From NCBI GenBank assembly GCA_002440665.1, contig DJUX01000043.1, forward strand, positions 249 to 42,181: a DNA stretch of 41,933 nt, read 5' to 3'. Source of the stretch: Dechloromonas sp. UBA6271 (lineage in GTDB: Bacteria > Pseudomonadota > Gammaproteobacteria > Burkholderiales > Rhodocyclaceae). Of the stretch, positions 41,900 to 41,933 are shown in pieces (within the stretch, counting starts at the first letter, position 1; every line of letters starts with the position of its first letter). A model generated the notes under the pieces. It was not told where the DNA came from. It saw only the letters and a list, made by a program, of their open reading frames with translations, and searched no databases. A program made the position numbers and the translations under genes.

Positions 41900-41933
41900 A
41901 TGGCTAAGGAAAAATTCGAGCGTACGAAACCGC
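41900..41933 (+). CDS. tuf: Elongation factor Tu, 5' end only
   Basis: The last 34 bases encode MAKEKFERTKP, the invariant start of EF-Tu, cut by the window edge. The location after tRNA-Tyr, Gly and Thr is the standard tufB context. EF-Tu carries aminoacyl-tRNA to the ribosome. Confidence 0.93.
   Translation, partial: MAKEKFERTKP

Overview
The window looks like a high-GC betaproteobacterial chromosome, most likely Rhodocyclales (Dechloromonas/Azonexus-like). The signs are a PEP-CTERM system with a PrsT-type TPR lipoprotein, the lipoylation block dat-ybeD-lipB-lipA, a tRNA-Tyr/Gly/Thr-tuf operon, and GC-rich codon use. The genus is inference; no rRNA is present.

Layout. 1-2603 (minus): an FAD-linked D-lactate-type dehydrogenase cut by the window edge, preceded by a FeeM-like acyltransferase fused to PilZ. 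2687-7555 (plus): a complete branched-chain amino-acid ABC transporter (lipoprotein receptor, livH, livM, livG, livF) with ATGA-type overlaps. 7646-12322: small envelope proteins, a ferredoxin-reductase flavoprotein divergent from an SDR protein, hemJ and an RlmL-like 23S rRNA methylase. 12424-13719: a CoA-transferase.

13.72-25.82 kb is an accessory block, visibly more AT-rich than its surroundings. It holds a minus-strand PAPS/sulfation cassette (cysD remnant, shortened cysNC, TauE/SafE permease, cysQ, TPR-sulfotransferase), a Gly/Tyr-rich secreted protein with a glycine-zipper lipoprotein, a possible 29-aa lipopeptide ORF, two PEP-CTERM proteins, PrsT, and a decayed copy of the lipA 3' end. 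The intact lipA lies immediately beyond.

25.82-30.65 kb (minus): nhaR, dacC, dat, ybeD, lipB, lipA. 30.76-37.49 kb (plus): htpX, then a heavy-metal RND efflux operon (TolC-like, adaptor, CzcA/CusA-like pump) ending in a divergent PII-like protein. 37.7-39.0 kb (minus): a VOC protein and lgt. 39.1-41.9 kb (plus): ilvD, a small cytochrome c, three tRNAs and the start of tuf.

The most unusual points are the sulfation cassette whose ATP-sulfurylase half is broken while its APS-kinase half looks intact, the lipA fragment at the edge of the PEP-CTERM block, the FeeM-PilZ fusion, the PII-like protein in the metal-efflux operon, and the Ala/Lys-rich tail on the lipoprotein amino-acid receptor. No CRISPR array, complete insertion sequence, phage gene or rRNA was seen.
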